DNA of 64,000 nt from Magnolia sinica. Its lineage: Eukaryota; Streptophyta; Magnoliopsida; Magnoliales; Magnoliaceae. Positions 44,880 to 57,000 of this stretch are shown piece after piece. Position numbers and translations under genes: made by a program. Position 1 is the first letter of the stretch, and each line of letters starts with the position of its first letter. The DNA lies in NCBI RefSeq assembly GCF_029962835.1, contig NC_080577.1, positions 23,046,501 to 23,110,500 on the forward strand, written 5' to 3'. Under the pieces are notes generated by a model. The model saw only the letters and a list, made by a program, of their open reading frames with translations, had not been told where the DNA came from and ran no database searches.

Positions 44880-47800
44880 ACACACACACACACACACCCA
44901 AGATAGTCTGCTTTCAAGTGGTATAGGGTCAGAAAAATTAACATTTACAAGAGTGAGCTTCTAGAGGTGTGGCTTAGCGATAATGAAAATAAAGACAATG
45001 AAGAGATGTTTGGGAGCAAGAAAGGTAAGCTTTGGATACATGGGATCCGAGGGAAAAGAAAGGAAATAGAGAATTTTTTTTCCATTGATTTGACACTTTG
45101 GGATATATATATATATATATATGAACTCATCAAATTCATGGATTTGCATTGGATTTGGAGCATTTATTACAACGAAATAACTTTTCTTGCTTTTCAGCAA
45201 GCCTCTCATTTTGTGGATTTGCAGAGTCCTTAGTTTTTTGGGGGATTTGGATTTGCGCCCAAATCCATGGGTGTAGAGTGTGGATTTGGGAAATCCATAA
45301 ACTTGACAAACCCCAAACAAAAAACAAACGGGGCAGATTTGAAATCGATAGATTTCACAAGTCCCTTCTCCAAATCCATCACCCCAAACAACCCCTTCGA
45401 GGGATATTATCGAGATGGAAAAGTAAGCACTTATATTTCAGGGTTGAATTACGTTGATCAAAGCGGCTCTCTATATGACACTTCATGTTGCTATTTCATT
45501 GGCCCACCAGCATTGTAGAGGGAATTGAAAGGGCTCAAGGGAATTCATATAGAGTGGTGCAAAAGGAAAGAAGAACATCTCGTCAACTAGACCGAGGTCT
45601 GCAAACCAAAGGAGAAAGGTGGTCTCAACATAAGATTGCTGAAATTCTTTAATGTAGCTCTTCCAGCTAAGTGGTCGTGGAGGTTTGGGGAGGAAAAGGA
45701 CGGTTTATAGAATAAGTTTTTGGCTTGCAAGTGTGGTGAGGAAAGTGGGATTTATCATCCTCTTATGGAACTTCAAACATTAAGAAGGGAGTCACATTGT
45801 CTTAAAAGTACTAATTCTTTTAGAGAGGAAATCTCATTCACTCCTGTAGATGGATCTCGTATCAAGATTTTGTGAAGATAGACTGTGGGGAGAGGCCTTT
45901 CAGCATGGATTTTTCACACTTAATATCAGGCAGCATGGGAGGAGATGCTTCTATAGCTCAGTGCATCAGGAGGGTGGAGGAATAAACAGTGTGGAATCCT
46001 ACGTTCAAAAGAGATCTTATTGACGAGGAGTGAAGATGTCATAATGGAGTTATTTCGGAAATCCGCCTCTTGAGAAGAAATCCATCACATTTGGATGCAC
46101 CCAGGACCCCCTCGGGTGGTGGCTTAGTTTGGGTGGTTAGTGGGATAAAACAAGATCCTAACACTAGAGAAATTTAGGAAAAGGTAGATGATAATTCCCA
46201 CGGGGCATCTTGTGTTTACAAGATTAGGAAAATGTGGATCATCTCTTCCTGCATTGCTCCTCTAGGAAAGTGTGGGAAAGCTTCTTCGCACTATTAGAAT
46301 TTAGAAGTCAATTCGGCCATCACTTGTCAAATCCGGGATTTGTCCTCTATATGGCATTATAATGCAGAGGCATTTTCACACAGGGCTCGAGTGGGGTGGC
46401 CTGTGGGATGCAGGGGCACACGGGGTGGGCAGCCCGTGTGAGGCGGGCCCCACCTGTATGAGGCAGAACCCATGTGATGTGGAGCCCATAAGGGGAATTC
46501 GGCCGAGGTCCTAACCAATGGGATGTAGGGCATGTGCTATGAGATAAAGGAATTGATTCGCCATACTCTATCAGTTCAAGCTTTTAGAGCAAGTGCTTAA
46601 TTGTCCTGCATCACATTGTGTTCTGAAGGGAAGGAAGAAAAGGGTGTCATGGCAGATGGTTCTCTTGTCCATCATATGGTTGATTTGGCTAGAACTAATA
46701 ACAGGCCCTTCAAAGATCTTTCCTCAAATCACGTGTTCCGCGAGGCTACGTGGTCGATGGCTAAATGGCCTATAGAGCCAATAATGTTGTGGAGTGCTCA
46801 TTAGATGCTTTACAATGTAGCTAGTGGGATTCTTCTACTTTGTATTAGATAATTTCCCATCATCATTTTCATAGTCCCTTTCTACTTTTTCTTTGATGCT
46901 TTGAACCTCTAACTTTTTTATTAAAAAAAAAAAGAAAAAAGAAGCAATTCCCCACCCAAAAAGGAGAAAATAATTCAGATGTGTGCCCAAAGTGCTCATG
47001 GGAACTCTATGGTCATTAGCATCACCATCATCATAACAGCAACCCATCAATTTCATGTTAGCTTTACAAATCCCCGTCGGTAACTGTAGAAGTTTGCATA
47101 CCCTTCTCATCCCTCCTTAGCATAACCATTTAACCTTACAAAAAACAATATCATTTTTCTCATAATGGATAGGGAGAATATGAAATGCTTACAGGATTGA
47201 AGTAAAAGCTCCCACATCTCATTCAATAGGTGAAACATATGGCTTCTGAACCAGAGGGAGGGGAGTGACATTCCAATGGCAAAAGGTATGCGCTGGGTAA
47301 GGGATGCAGTGGGGCATGTGGGAGGCTGATTGGGGTGACATTTGGGGATTGTGAGGAAGATTATTTAGCTCTGTTAAAGTTCGTTGAAGAGAGGGGTTAC
47401 TAGAAGGCCCGGGCTTCCAAACAGACCGAAAGTCTCAAGGTAACAAAAGGGAGCAGGGACCTGAAAGGCCTTGTCAGTCAATTAACTACAAGGTAGGATC
47501 CACATCTAGAAGTGAGGAAAAGGAGAGAGAGAAGAGAGGGTGGTTGGTGAAGATTATAAGATGGAATATAAGGGGGTTAGGCTACCCTCAGAAAATAGCA
47601 CAAATTAGGGATGTGTGCAGGCATTATAAGGCACACATCGTTACGTTGTAAGAGGCTAAGATGCATCCCATGAATCAGAAGATTGTTGACGATCTATGGG
47701 GTGTGAGAATGAAATATTTGGGTGGTGTTGAATGTTGTCGATGTGAAAGGTGTGGTATGCCAGTGATCTGGAACACCAATGTCTGGGTGAGGGATGGTTG

Positions 47801-50800
47801 GTGGTGCAGCTAGTTCTTTGTCTCGGTCCTTTTCAAGGATGTGGCCTTGGGGTTTCGGTGGGTTTTCACAATAGTGTATGGCCCGAACATTCCAAGTCAA
47901 AGGGGTCTTCTATGGGAAGAGTTGAATGCTGGTGGTAGGAGATGGGGGCTTTTGTGGTGGCATAGGAGAAGACTTTAATGTCATCAGGTTCTCCTTCAAA
48001 AAATCTATGGGGTTGCGTCACCCATAGCATAAGGGAATTCTCCGAGTTGGTGCAAAGGAATGAGCTCGTTGATTTGCTGATCGGAGATGTAAGGTTTACT
48101 TGGTCCAATGGGCAAGAAAAGAATGTTAGGTCAAAGCTATAGAGGTTCTTGGTGTCCCTGTGTTGGGTGGACAAGTTCCCCCTCGTGAGGCAGCATGGCC
48201 TTCTGAGTCCTACTTCTAACCATTGCCCGCTTTTGTTGGAGGTAGAAGAGGATGATTGGGGCCTTAGGCCGTTTAGATTTAAGTTATTGTGGCTTAAAAT
48301 GGATGGCTTCACCAAGTTGATGAGGGAGTGGCAGACCTCATTCGGATGATTGGGGCCTTAGGCCGTTTAGATTTAAGTTATTGTGGCTTAAAATGGATGG
48401 CTTCACCAAGTTGATGAGGGAGTGGCAGACCTCATTCGTGGTGGAAGGTCATCCCAGATTTGTATTATTCCAAAGATTAAAGCTTCCCAGAGGCAAACTC
48501 AATAGGTGGAGAAAGGAGGTGCTTGCTACTTGGAGGCTAGGATGTGGAATTGGAAGATAATCTCAGTGAAATTCGGGCACTTGATCTCAAGGAAGAGCGG
48601 ATAGAGCTCTTGAAGGAGGAGAAAGCTAAGAAGAATTCTCTTTCGCTTGAGTAAAAAAATTGCCTAAAAGAAGAGGAAATCAAATGGAGGCAGTGATCTA
48701 GAGCCACATGGCTTAAGGAGAGAAATAGGAGGACAAAGCTTTTCCACAGGATAGCTAGTGTTTGGGCGAGAAATAATAAGATTAATAGTGTAGTGGTAAA
48801 GGGGGTAAGGTTGGAGGAGAAATTGAAAGTTGCGACACTATTGTTAAATTCTAAAAAGATCTTCTCTCTGGGAAGGGTGGGATAGGCTGAAGCCGGATAG
48901 TCGAGTTTTCCCATTGATCCCGTCGTAGAGGTGAATGCCCTTGAAAGTCAGGAGATAAAGGCAACAATGAATTCTATGGGGAGGGACACGGCATCAAGGA
49001 TGGATGGCTTCCCCTTAGGGTTCTTCGAGGTATTTTGGGACTTGGTGAGAAAGGATGTGGTTGAATTTATCATAGTTGGCTTTCGACTGAGATGGGTGCC
49101 TCGTTCATTGCTTTAGTGTCAAAGAATGAGGGAAAGGATTTTAGACCCATAAGCCTGATAGGAGCTCCTTATAAAATCCTAGTAAAAAATGTTGGCCATC
49201 AAATTTCAATCAATCCTGAGCTAAAGTTCAAGGCGCTTTTGTTGAAGGAAAACAAATTCTGGATGGTACATTGACCGCCCATGAGTGCATCGATGCTCGT
49301 TACAAGGGAGGCAAAAAAGGTATTGTTTGTAAGTTTGACATAGAAAAAGGCATACAATCATGTTGAGTGGGACTTCTCGAATTACATGTTGGTTCGAATT
49401 GGTTGTGGTTCAATATGGAGGGAGTGGATCCAAGTATGTATTAGGTCAGTCATGTTCTCTATTCTATTCAATGGGTTGCCCAAAGGGTTTTCTAAATCCT
49501 TGAGAGGTCCAGGCAGGGGGATCCACTATCGCCATTCTTGTTCGTGGTGGTTGTGGATTCTTTAAGCAAGATGCTAGAAATGGGGTTCAAAGCAGGTCTC
49601 TTGAGTTGTTTCAAGGTGGATAGAGGAGATTTCCAAATTTCCCACCTATAATTCGTTGTTGATACTCTCTTATTTTTCTATGTTGAAGCTTCCAAGGTGG
49701 ACAATTTGAGAAAGGCCATTCGCTGCTTTGAGGTAGTGTCGGCTCTCGAGGTGAACATTCTCGAAAGTGAAATGTTGAGTATCGGCATCATAATAGAGGA
49801 GGTTCAAGAGCTTGCAAAGGTTTTGGATGCAAGGTAGAGCATGGCCCTTCATCATATTTGGGGCTTGGGAAGGGGTGATTGAGAAAGTGGAAAGGGAGTT
49901 ACCTGCACAGAAGCGTCAGCATCTCTCCTTAGGCGGATTGACACAATTGAGGCTTGCAAGCCCTCCGTTGTACTTCTTGTGCCTCTTTAGGTGCCCAAAG
50001 GAAGTTTTGGAGAAGCTGGAGAGGATGAGATGCACTTTCTTATGGCAAAGGGATGAAGAAAAGGACAAGTTCCACTTGATGAAATGTGAATTAGTATGTT
50101 AAAAATATGGTGAAAGGGATACAGGCATTAAGAAGTTTGAAGTGATGAACGATGCACTCTTGGGCAAATGGCATTGGAGATTTGCCATGGAGGAGAGCAA
50201 CCTTAGAAGGAAGTTACAAGCATGGAGTAATGGAGGGGGGTTGGTGGACAAAGGAATTTTCTTTGTATAAGGCTATGAAATTGTGGAAGGGGATCACCAA
50301 GCTAAGCATCAGGTTCAAGGGACAGGATTCTCATAGGGTGATGGTTTTTATAAAAAAAAAAAAAACAGATTTTGAGATGATGTGTGGTAGGGAGCTCTAC
50401 ATGATGATTCCCTGATGTTAGCTAGTCTATGACTCTATCCCCGACTATGGATATTCCTATTGCTTATTGCTCCTTGGCCTTAGATAACAGAGTGGTTTAG
50501 ATACCTCCATGTTGAAGGAATCTTTTGGAATAGGATGAGAAAAGGTTCATTGGCTGGTCGAAGTAGCTCTTAGGCATCATTACCACTAATTCGTCTTCAG
50601 ATTCTATGGTTTGTTTCACTAAATAGTATGGGCAATTCCTAGTTTGATCCTTTTATGGGTTGCTCTGTAGGTCTTCTCCTAGCAACGAAAAAGTGCACAC
50701 CTCCTTTCTTTGGTCTTACAGGCACCCCTCCCCTAAAGTTGCGACGTTAGCATGGCTAGTGGGTAGGAAGAAGGTGCTTATGGGTGAATAATCTTAAGAT

Positions 50801-53800
50801 GTTCTATATCGGTAACGGTGGTCATAACCATCACCCGTATTGGCGTAACAGCATAAAAGGGGGCCATAACGACCCTTACACCCGTATCAATCCTTTGTTT
50901 TTATTTTATTATAATTTCATTTTATTTTATTTTGCTCAAAAAAATTTGAAAAAAAAATAATCCAAAAATCTAGAATAATCTAAATATTTCAAATATGTAT
51001 TTATTTTTTGTTTTGAATATGTTTTTGTTGGTGTGAAGGTTCACTCCTTGGTGAGAGTGTTGTATCGGTTTGTCTGATAAATTTATGAACCTAACAACCT
51101 AGGATTGAATGTAAAACTTCTATATCTAGTTTTCTAACTATATAATATCAATGTTAAATTTATGTAATACCAAAACATCTCACGTTTGCAAGTTTTACTA
51201 TTATTTACAGTATTGGTGTAGTATTCCATATCTCGCGATTCGCGTACATTTTATTTTAACATAGATTCCAAAGACTTTTGTGTCGTGTAATTCCTATACC
51301 TAACAATTTGGTATCATTTCCCCCCAATAAATCCTAAGAAAAAAATTGAAATTAAATTCGGGTGAACAATGTCATCAATTTGGGGCCATTTGGCAGACAA
51401 CTCCATGCCCCAAATCAGCCTCAAATTTATGCAATCTATTCGCACTTATCCCACTAATGGATCAATGGACATTTATTGAATGGTGAAGAAGGAAAAATAT
51501 CAAATGGTCCCATTAAAATAAAAAATAATTAAAAAAAAAAAACAAAAAAAAAAAAAACAAGTGTTTGCAAATTAATTGTTAAAATCATTCAAACAATTTG
51601 ATTTTGAGATTGTGACTTAGCAACAACGATCCTATAATTTAATTGGCTAATTTTGAGTTCATATATGCCCCATGTACAATTTTTTAGGGCCTGGAACGTG
51701 TGGCCCACCTCAATGAATGTGTTGTATATCCATGACGTTCATCCGTTTTGCCAACTCATTTTAGGCCATGTTCCCAAAAATAAGGCAGATCCAAATCTCA
51801 GGTGGACCACTAGTGGGTGAGACCCTGAACGTGGGGCCCACCTTAACATGAGTGTTGTATATCCATGTCGTCCATCTGTTTTGCCAACTCATTTTAAGGC
51901 ATAGTCCAAAAAATGAGGCAAATCCAAATCTCAGGTGGACCACACAATGGGGATTGAATTCCCACCCTTAAAAACTTATTGGGACCAAAAATGTTTTAGA
52001 TCAAGCTGCTATTTGTGTTTTCCCTTCATCTAGGTTTACATGACCTTATCAATTGGTTGGATGACAAATAAACATCACAGTGGGCCATAGGAAGTTTTTA
52101 ATGGCAACATTCAATTAACATTATTTTCCTGTGGTGTGGTCCACCTGAGATTTGGATTTGCCTCACTTTTGGGACCATGCCCTAAAATGAGCTGGCAAAA
52201 CAGACAGACGGTGTGGATATACAACACATGCATCAAGGTGGGCCCCACGGTCAGGGAAACAACCACTAACGTGCAAGCGCACTTATCATCATATGCCGCC
52301 AGAGTAAAGGAAAAAAATATTTAAAAAAAAAAAAAAAAAAAACTTGGCTCGGAAAGAGCCATGTACACAAAAAGAGAAAGAACGAGAGGGAGAGAGGGCA
52401 GCCCAGCTGTAGCCTCTAGTAGGTGAAGAAGAAGAAGAAGAAGAAGAAGAAGAAGAAGAGAGAGAGAGAGAGAGTAGCACACCAGCAGCAGCAGAAGAAG
52501 AAGAGCGGCACCCCTACCGTGGCACCGCAATAAAAGAAGAAGAAGAGGTTTTTTTTTTTTTTTTTTTAACTTTTTTATTTTCTTCTATCGTTACTATGCA
52601 TAACAGCTCAGAGCCATTATACTAAGTTGTAACGGCCGTTATGGGCTCAATTTTTCGATCAGGCTGTTTGACCCCGTATCGTGTAACGGCCTTGGCTGTT
52701 ACCAGTACATATAGGCCGTTACAGCTGAAACGTAACCGCTTTGGTACAACTTGGATAATCTGTGAAAGAAGAAGTAGATAATCACCAATGTTTGCCCCCC
52801 TTGTTTGCGGAATGAGGAGCCAATCAACCATCCTTTCATGCACTGCCCCCTTCACAAGTGAGTTTTGGGATAAAATCTTGGGTTCTTTGGTGTTTCGTGG
52901 GTAATGTCAGAGTTGATTGAGAGGTTCTTACTCCCTTGGCACGGGTGTGGGGTATAGGAAAGAGGGAGGAAAGTTTGGAGAAGGCCATTATTAGCTGGCC
53001 TTTGGGCCTTTTGTGTGAGTGGGGGTGGGGGACAACCAATATTTTTGCAACCACAGTGGGGTTGTTGCAGAAGTCTTTAGACGGGCCAAGCTATATGTTA
53101 TAGGTTAGGCCTTGAACTCTTTAGTTTTGGAAAATTCTCTTTCTTCATCTTCTTGGGCTGCTTTGTAGGTTTTTTTTTTTGTAATTCTTTTGCCCGTTTT
53201 GGCCTTCTTTATTCAATAAAATCATAACCTTTCAAAAATATAAGGGAAAAAACATACTTTAAGTAGAAGAAGGAGATCATTCAATATAAATGTACATTAA
53301 TAGAAATATCTCAAGTCAGAATTCTGAAAACAAGATGGGCCAAGACAAGTTTTGACATTATGAGCATCATGGACTCATACCTCCAAAATTGTGTAAACGG
53401 GTATTGTCGTCTCTCCATCAAGAACGATGCTTCTAAGAAGGGAATTATGTCGCCGACCATATGCCAATAGTATGTGCTCAGATGTGGGTGAGAACTGCAG
53501 AAACAAAGGTTGAAGCACAAACTCAATAAAGGTCTGCAATAACGCATAAAATTCCAACATTTAAGCAATTAAAAACATAAAATTTCAACAAGAACCTCAT
53601 AATACTTACAGTTGAGCCAATATGGCATTAAGATTTTGATGAATAGGAGGTCTTGTTATTAAGGTTGTGTCTGGCTCAGAGCCATTTCAGGAGCAGAGAA
53701 TAATTTGTGATTTTGTAATTTCTGCCATTACTACAATTTTCAAGAATAATGTCCTGGAGCTCTTTCATCTTGTATCAGAAAGAAAGATCCCATGACTCAA

Positions 53801-53964
53801 AACTAAAAGCCTTAATGAGGAAAAATGTATCTCTATCTGAGACGTCTCACTTTCCGCATTATAATTGAGTACATAATCAATGGTTTTTTTTTGTTTTTTT
53901 TTTTGGGGGAGAGAGATTGTGCATAATCATTTTTTTTTTTTTTTTTTTTGGAGGGAGGGGGGGG

Positions 53965-54002
<38 letters not shown>

Positions 54003-57000
54003 GTGCATAATCAATGTTTTGCATTGTTAAATGATGTTGAACTGAAAGAGATATTTCCCCCTTCAACCCAGCAACGGGATAGGAAGGGTTACTATTAATG
54101 CAAAACCAACGGTGATATCAAGGACAATAGCTAGTAAACCATAACAAGGAAGCAGGAATATGCTCTGTTGATCATGACAGTGTGGGGAGGGACTACAATC
54201 ATGACTTAAGTTACTAGGATTGGGGTCACTCCAGTATGAGGTACAGGAACCTGGTAAGATGACCACTGCTTCCTCCAGTACATGTTACAATGGTAGGATC
54301 ATGGGATCACACCAGTGCATACTCAAGCATATGCAATATAGCTTTATCCAAACTTGATATTGCAATTTATACATTAAATGGTGAATGTTATTATTGTAGA
54401 TCCCATACGCATAGCGTTATATTATATGCATGCTGTTGCACATACCAAAGTATAAAATGTCTACATTCTAGATAAAAATTTACATTACGACTTAATCAAC
54501 ACTAAGTGTATATAACCATAGTTCTAGTTGGCAAAAATAGTGATCCAGATTGAAATGTCCATAATCTGGATCGGGGAATGATTTGGAACAAAAAATGCAG
54601 GGGTCTGGCAATTAGGTAAATTGATTGTGACTATGGCGGTAGTCTCCAGTGCATGTACTTTAAGTATAAAAATCTTACACATACCAAAGTTTAAAAATCT
54701 CTACATTGACATTCTAAATACAAATTTACATTACATCTTAATCAAGAGTTTGAATAAATAACCATAATTCTGGTTGGTAAGACTAGTGATCCAGATCAAA
54801 TGACCATAATCGGTATCAGCACGATTTCGAACAGAAAACGTAGGGGACTGGCAATTAGGTACACTGATTACAACTATGGAAGTTATCTCCAGTGCAGCAT
54901 GGAAGTCTTGATCAAGTATGCTGCACGATGGTGCTTCTGTACTAGCAGCAGTGGTGTTGCAAACTTGCGATCCAGTCTCACAATGGTGCTTGATAACAAA
55001 GCAGTGTCTTGTAATGGTGCTGTGAAGGCATTTTGTGACTATGTCATTTACTCATGTTTTGACACCAGTAAGATGCTGTTGACTGATGGATCTTGCACCT
55101 TTGACATTATTTTGGGTGTTCCATGAAGAAATTATTCCAGGAGGTTCCAATTCCCCTTCATAAAAACCCTTGCCTGCAAAGTCCTCGTATTGGTGGAGTG
55201 GTTCAAAATAGCAAGGGGTGATTAAAACTGACACTCCTACCAAACCAAAAGATGTAAAAGACTGCCTCAGGTCTTGACCCAATTGATTCAGGTTCTGCTG
55301 CATCTCATTGGTCAGTTCTTCTCTGTAATGCGCTTATTTTGTAATGTGCCTTCACCCTTTGGGCCCTCTCCTTTAATAAAGAATTACTTACCAATCAAAA
55401 AATGGTGTGAAAGACTTGCGTAGACAATGAGCAGTTTTAGAGGACTCGATATTTTTAGTTCCTCGCTTTAGAGGAAGTTCGTCATTTCGATAATTCAGTT
55501 AAATTTGTGGATATCGAGGAAGAATCAAGGTTCATGGAGGCTGACAAGCATATGGTTATGGGTTGTGGCTGGCATTCCAAATGCATTTTTAATCATATTC
55601 CTCATCAGGCTAATGAGGTGGTGGATGCTCATGCCAGGGAAGGTTTAGCTGGACATCTCTTTGTACTGGGCAATCTCTGCCCCTCCTTCAACATTCTTCC
55701 TTAATTTTTAATTTCAAATTTTCCTTGATATTTAGTAAATTCTGTCAACTATTGAAAAAATGAGCATGCTGCACATCCCTAAAATCTGAGTTTCTAGACA
55801 AGTAATCATGTAAATCAGATTCAAAGCCATTACTGTGGATTCACAATGTTTAAGCTTCTTTTTTTTTGAAAGATGAGAATTTATTAAAAGGGAAAAAGTG
55901 CTACAAAGAGCAGGGAAAGACCCCCACAAGAACGAAAAGCTATACACAGAAAAAGAGAAAGAGAAGAAGAAGAAGAAGAAGAAAAAACAGAGAAACCTAA
56001 GCAGAAGCTAAAGGGAAGAAAAATAAAATATGGGGAACCAGACCCATGTCTGGCAAAGGTGTTCCGTAACAGTAACGGTGGCCGTAACGGCCACCACTGT
56101 TACCTTAAAGATACTTGGTAACAGTAACGGTGGCCGTAACAGCCACCACCATTACCTTTACTATGCAGGGTGTAACAGCTGTTACAGTCTCTCTTTTTGA
56201 TTGAAAAAAAAAAAAAAAAAAAAACGGAAAACCGATATTGGCCCCCGTAGTAGACCACTACGGGGCCTCTACAGCCTTTACGGGAGACGTAAAGGGCCGT
56301 TACGAGGGTTGTAATGGCCTTTACGGATCATTTTTCCATAACGGCCCTCACGGCCTTTACGACCCCGAAACGTGTAACGGTTGCCACCGTTACCTTTACA
56401 TAATGACCTTTATGGCACAACATGGCTGGAATGAATTCTCTGACCACAGACCGTAGGACAAGAATCTTCTCCCACAGATAAGAGAGATGACTCCTTGACA
56501 TTTGGACACACCTACAAAGTACAAACATAATAACCCACTTAGAGGAGGTTTACATTCAGGATTCAGAGTTCTAGCTACAATACTAAGCTCTTTTTCTTTC
56601 GACTCGTTGCAATAATACTCGCATGCATCCTACTTAAGCAAATGGAAAGATTTAGCCAAACAAAAGGATTGCAGGGCACATGTTAGAACTGTTCAGCACT
56701 TTAAAGAGAGTGACAACTTTGATTGGTCAACAATGATGGTTATTCATCAAACATGAGAGGATTCGGAATGACTTAGCTAGACTAGTGCTAGTCCTATAGC
56801 ATACATTCACCTTCTGCCTTTCATGCAGCCAGAACTAAATTGCATACACTCATGTATTAGGCTCGTGCTCCAGCACCCACTTCCTAGGCATTTACATTGG
56901 CTAAATTTTTCAACAAGATGTTTCCTAGCCCCCCGTCCAAACCCACTCCTGCTTCCCCTCCTCGCACTTTGAACAACTATGGGCCAGAACTCTAATATGG

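Larger units (their letters stand above)
50805..52760. mobile_element. GTAACGG-family element inserted in the LINE
   Basis: The left end GGTAACGGTGGTCATAACC and the right end GGCCGTTACAGCTGAAACG, CGTAACCGC are rich in GTAACGG words. The interior at 51330-51480 matches the piece at 32270-32365. It itself contains a Mutator-like MITE (about 51690-52265) and microsatellites. Removing it restores LINE order. Confidence 0.5.
47240..53230 (+). mobile_element. Near-complete L1-type LINE, split by a nested element
   Basis: ORF2 parts lie in order. The endonuclease start at about 47553 reads IRWNIRGLGYPQKIAQIRDV. Reverse transcriptase begins at about 48931 (ALESQEIKATMNSMGRD, then GFPLGFFEVFWDLV). 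KKAYNHVEWDF lies near 49345, GDPLSPFLFVVVVDSLSKM near 49518, and FVVDTLLF in place of the catalytic FADDT box near 49650. The zinc-ribbon end resumes after the insertion at about 52790 (CLRNEEPINHPFMHCP in shifted frames), and the tail ends TTCAATAAAATCATAACC at about 53225. Many frame breaks and the lost catalytic Asp show it is dead. A 94-bp tandem duplication lies inside. Confidence 0.75.

Noticed and set aside
53833-54066. Serine/leucine-rich frame
   Set aside because: It is a translation of GA and G/T microsatellites.
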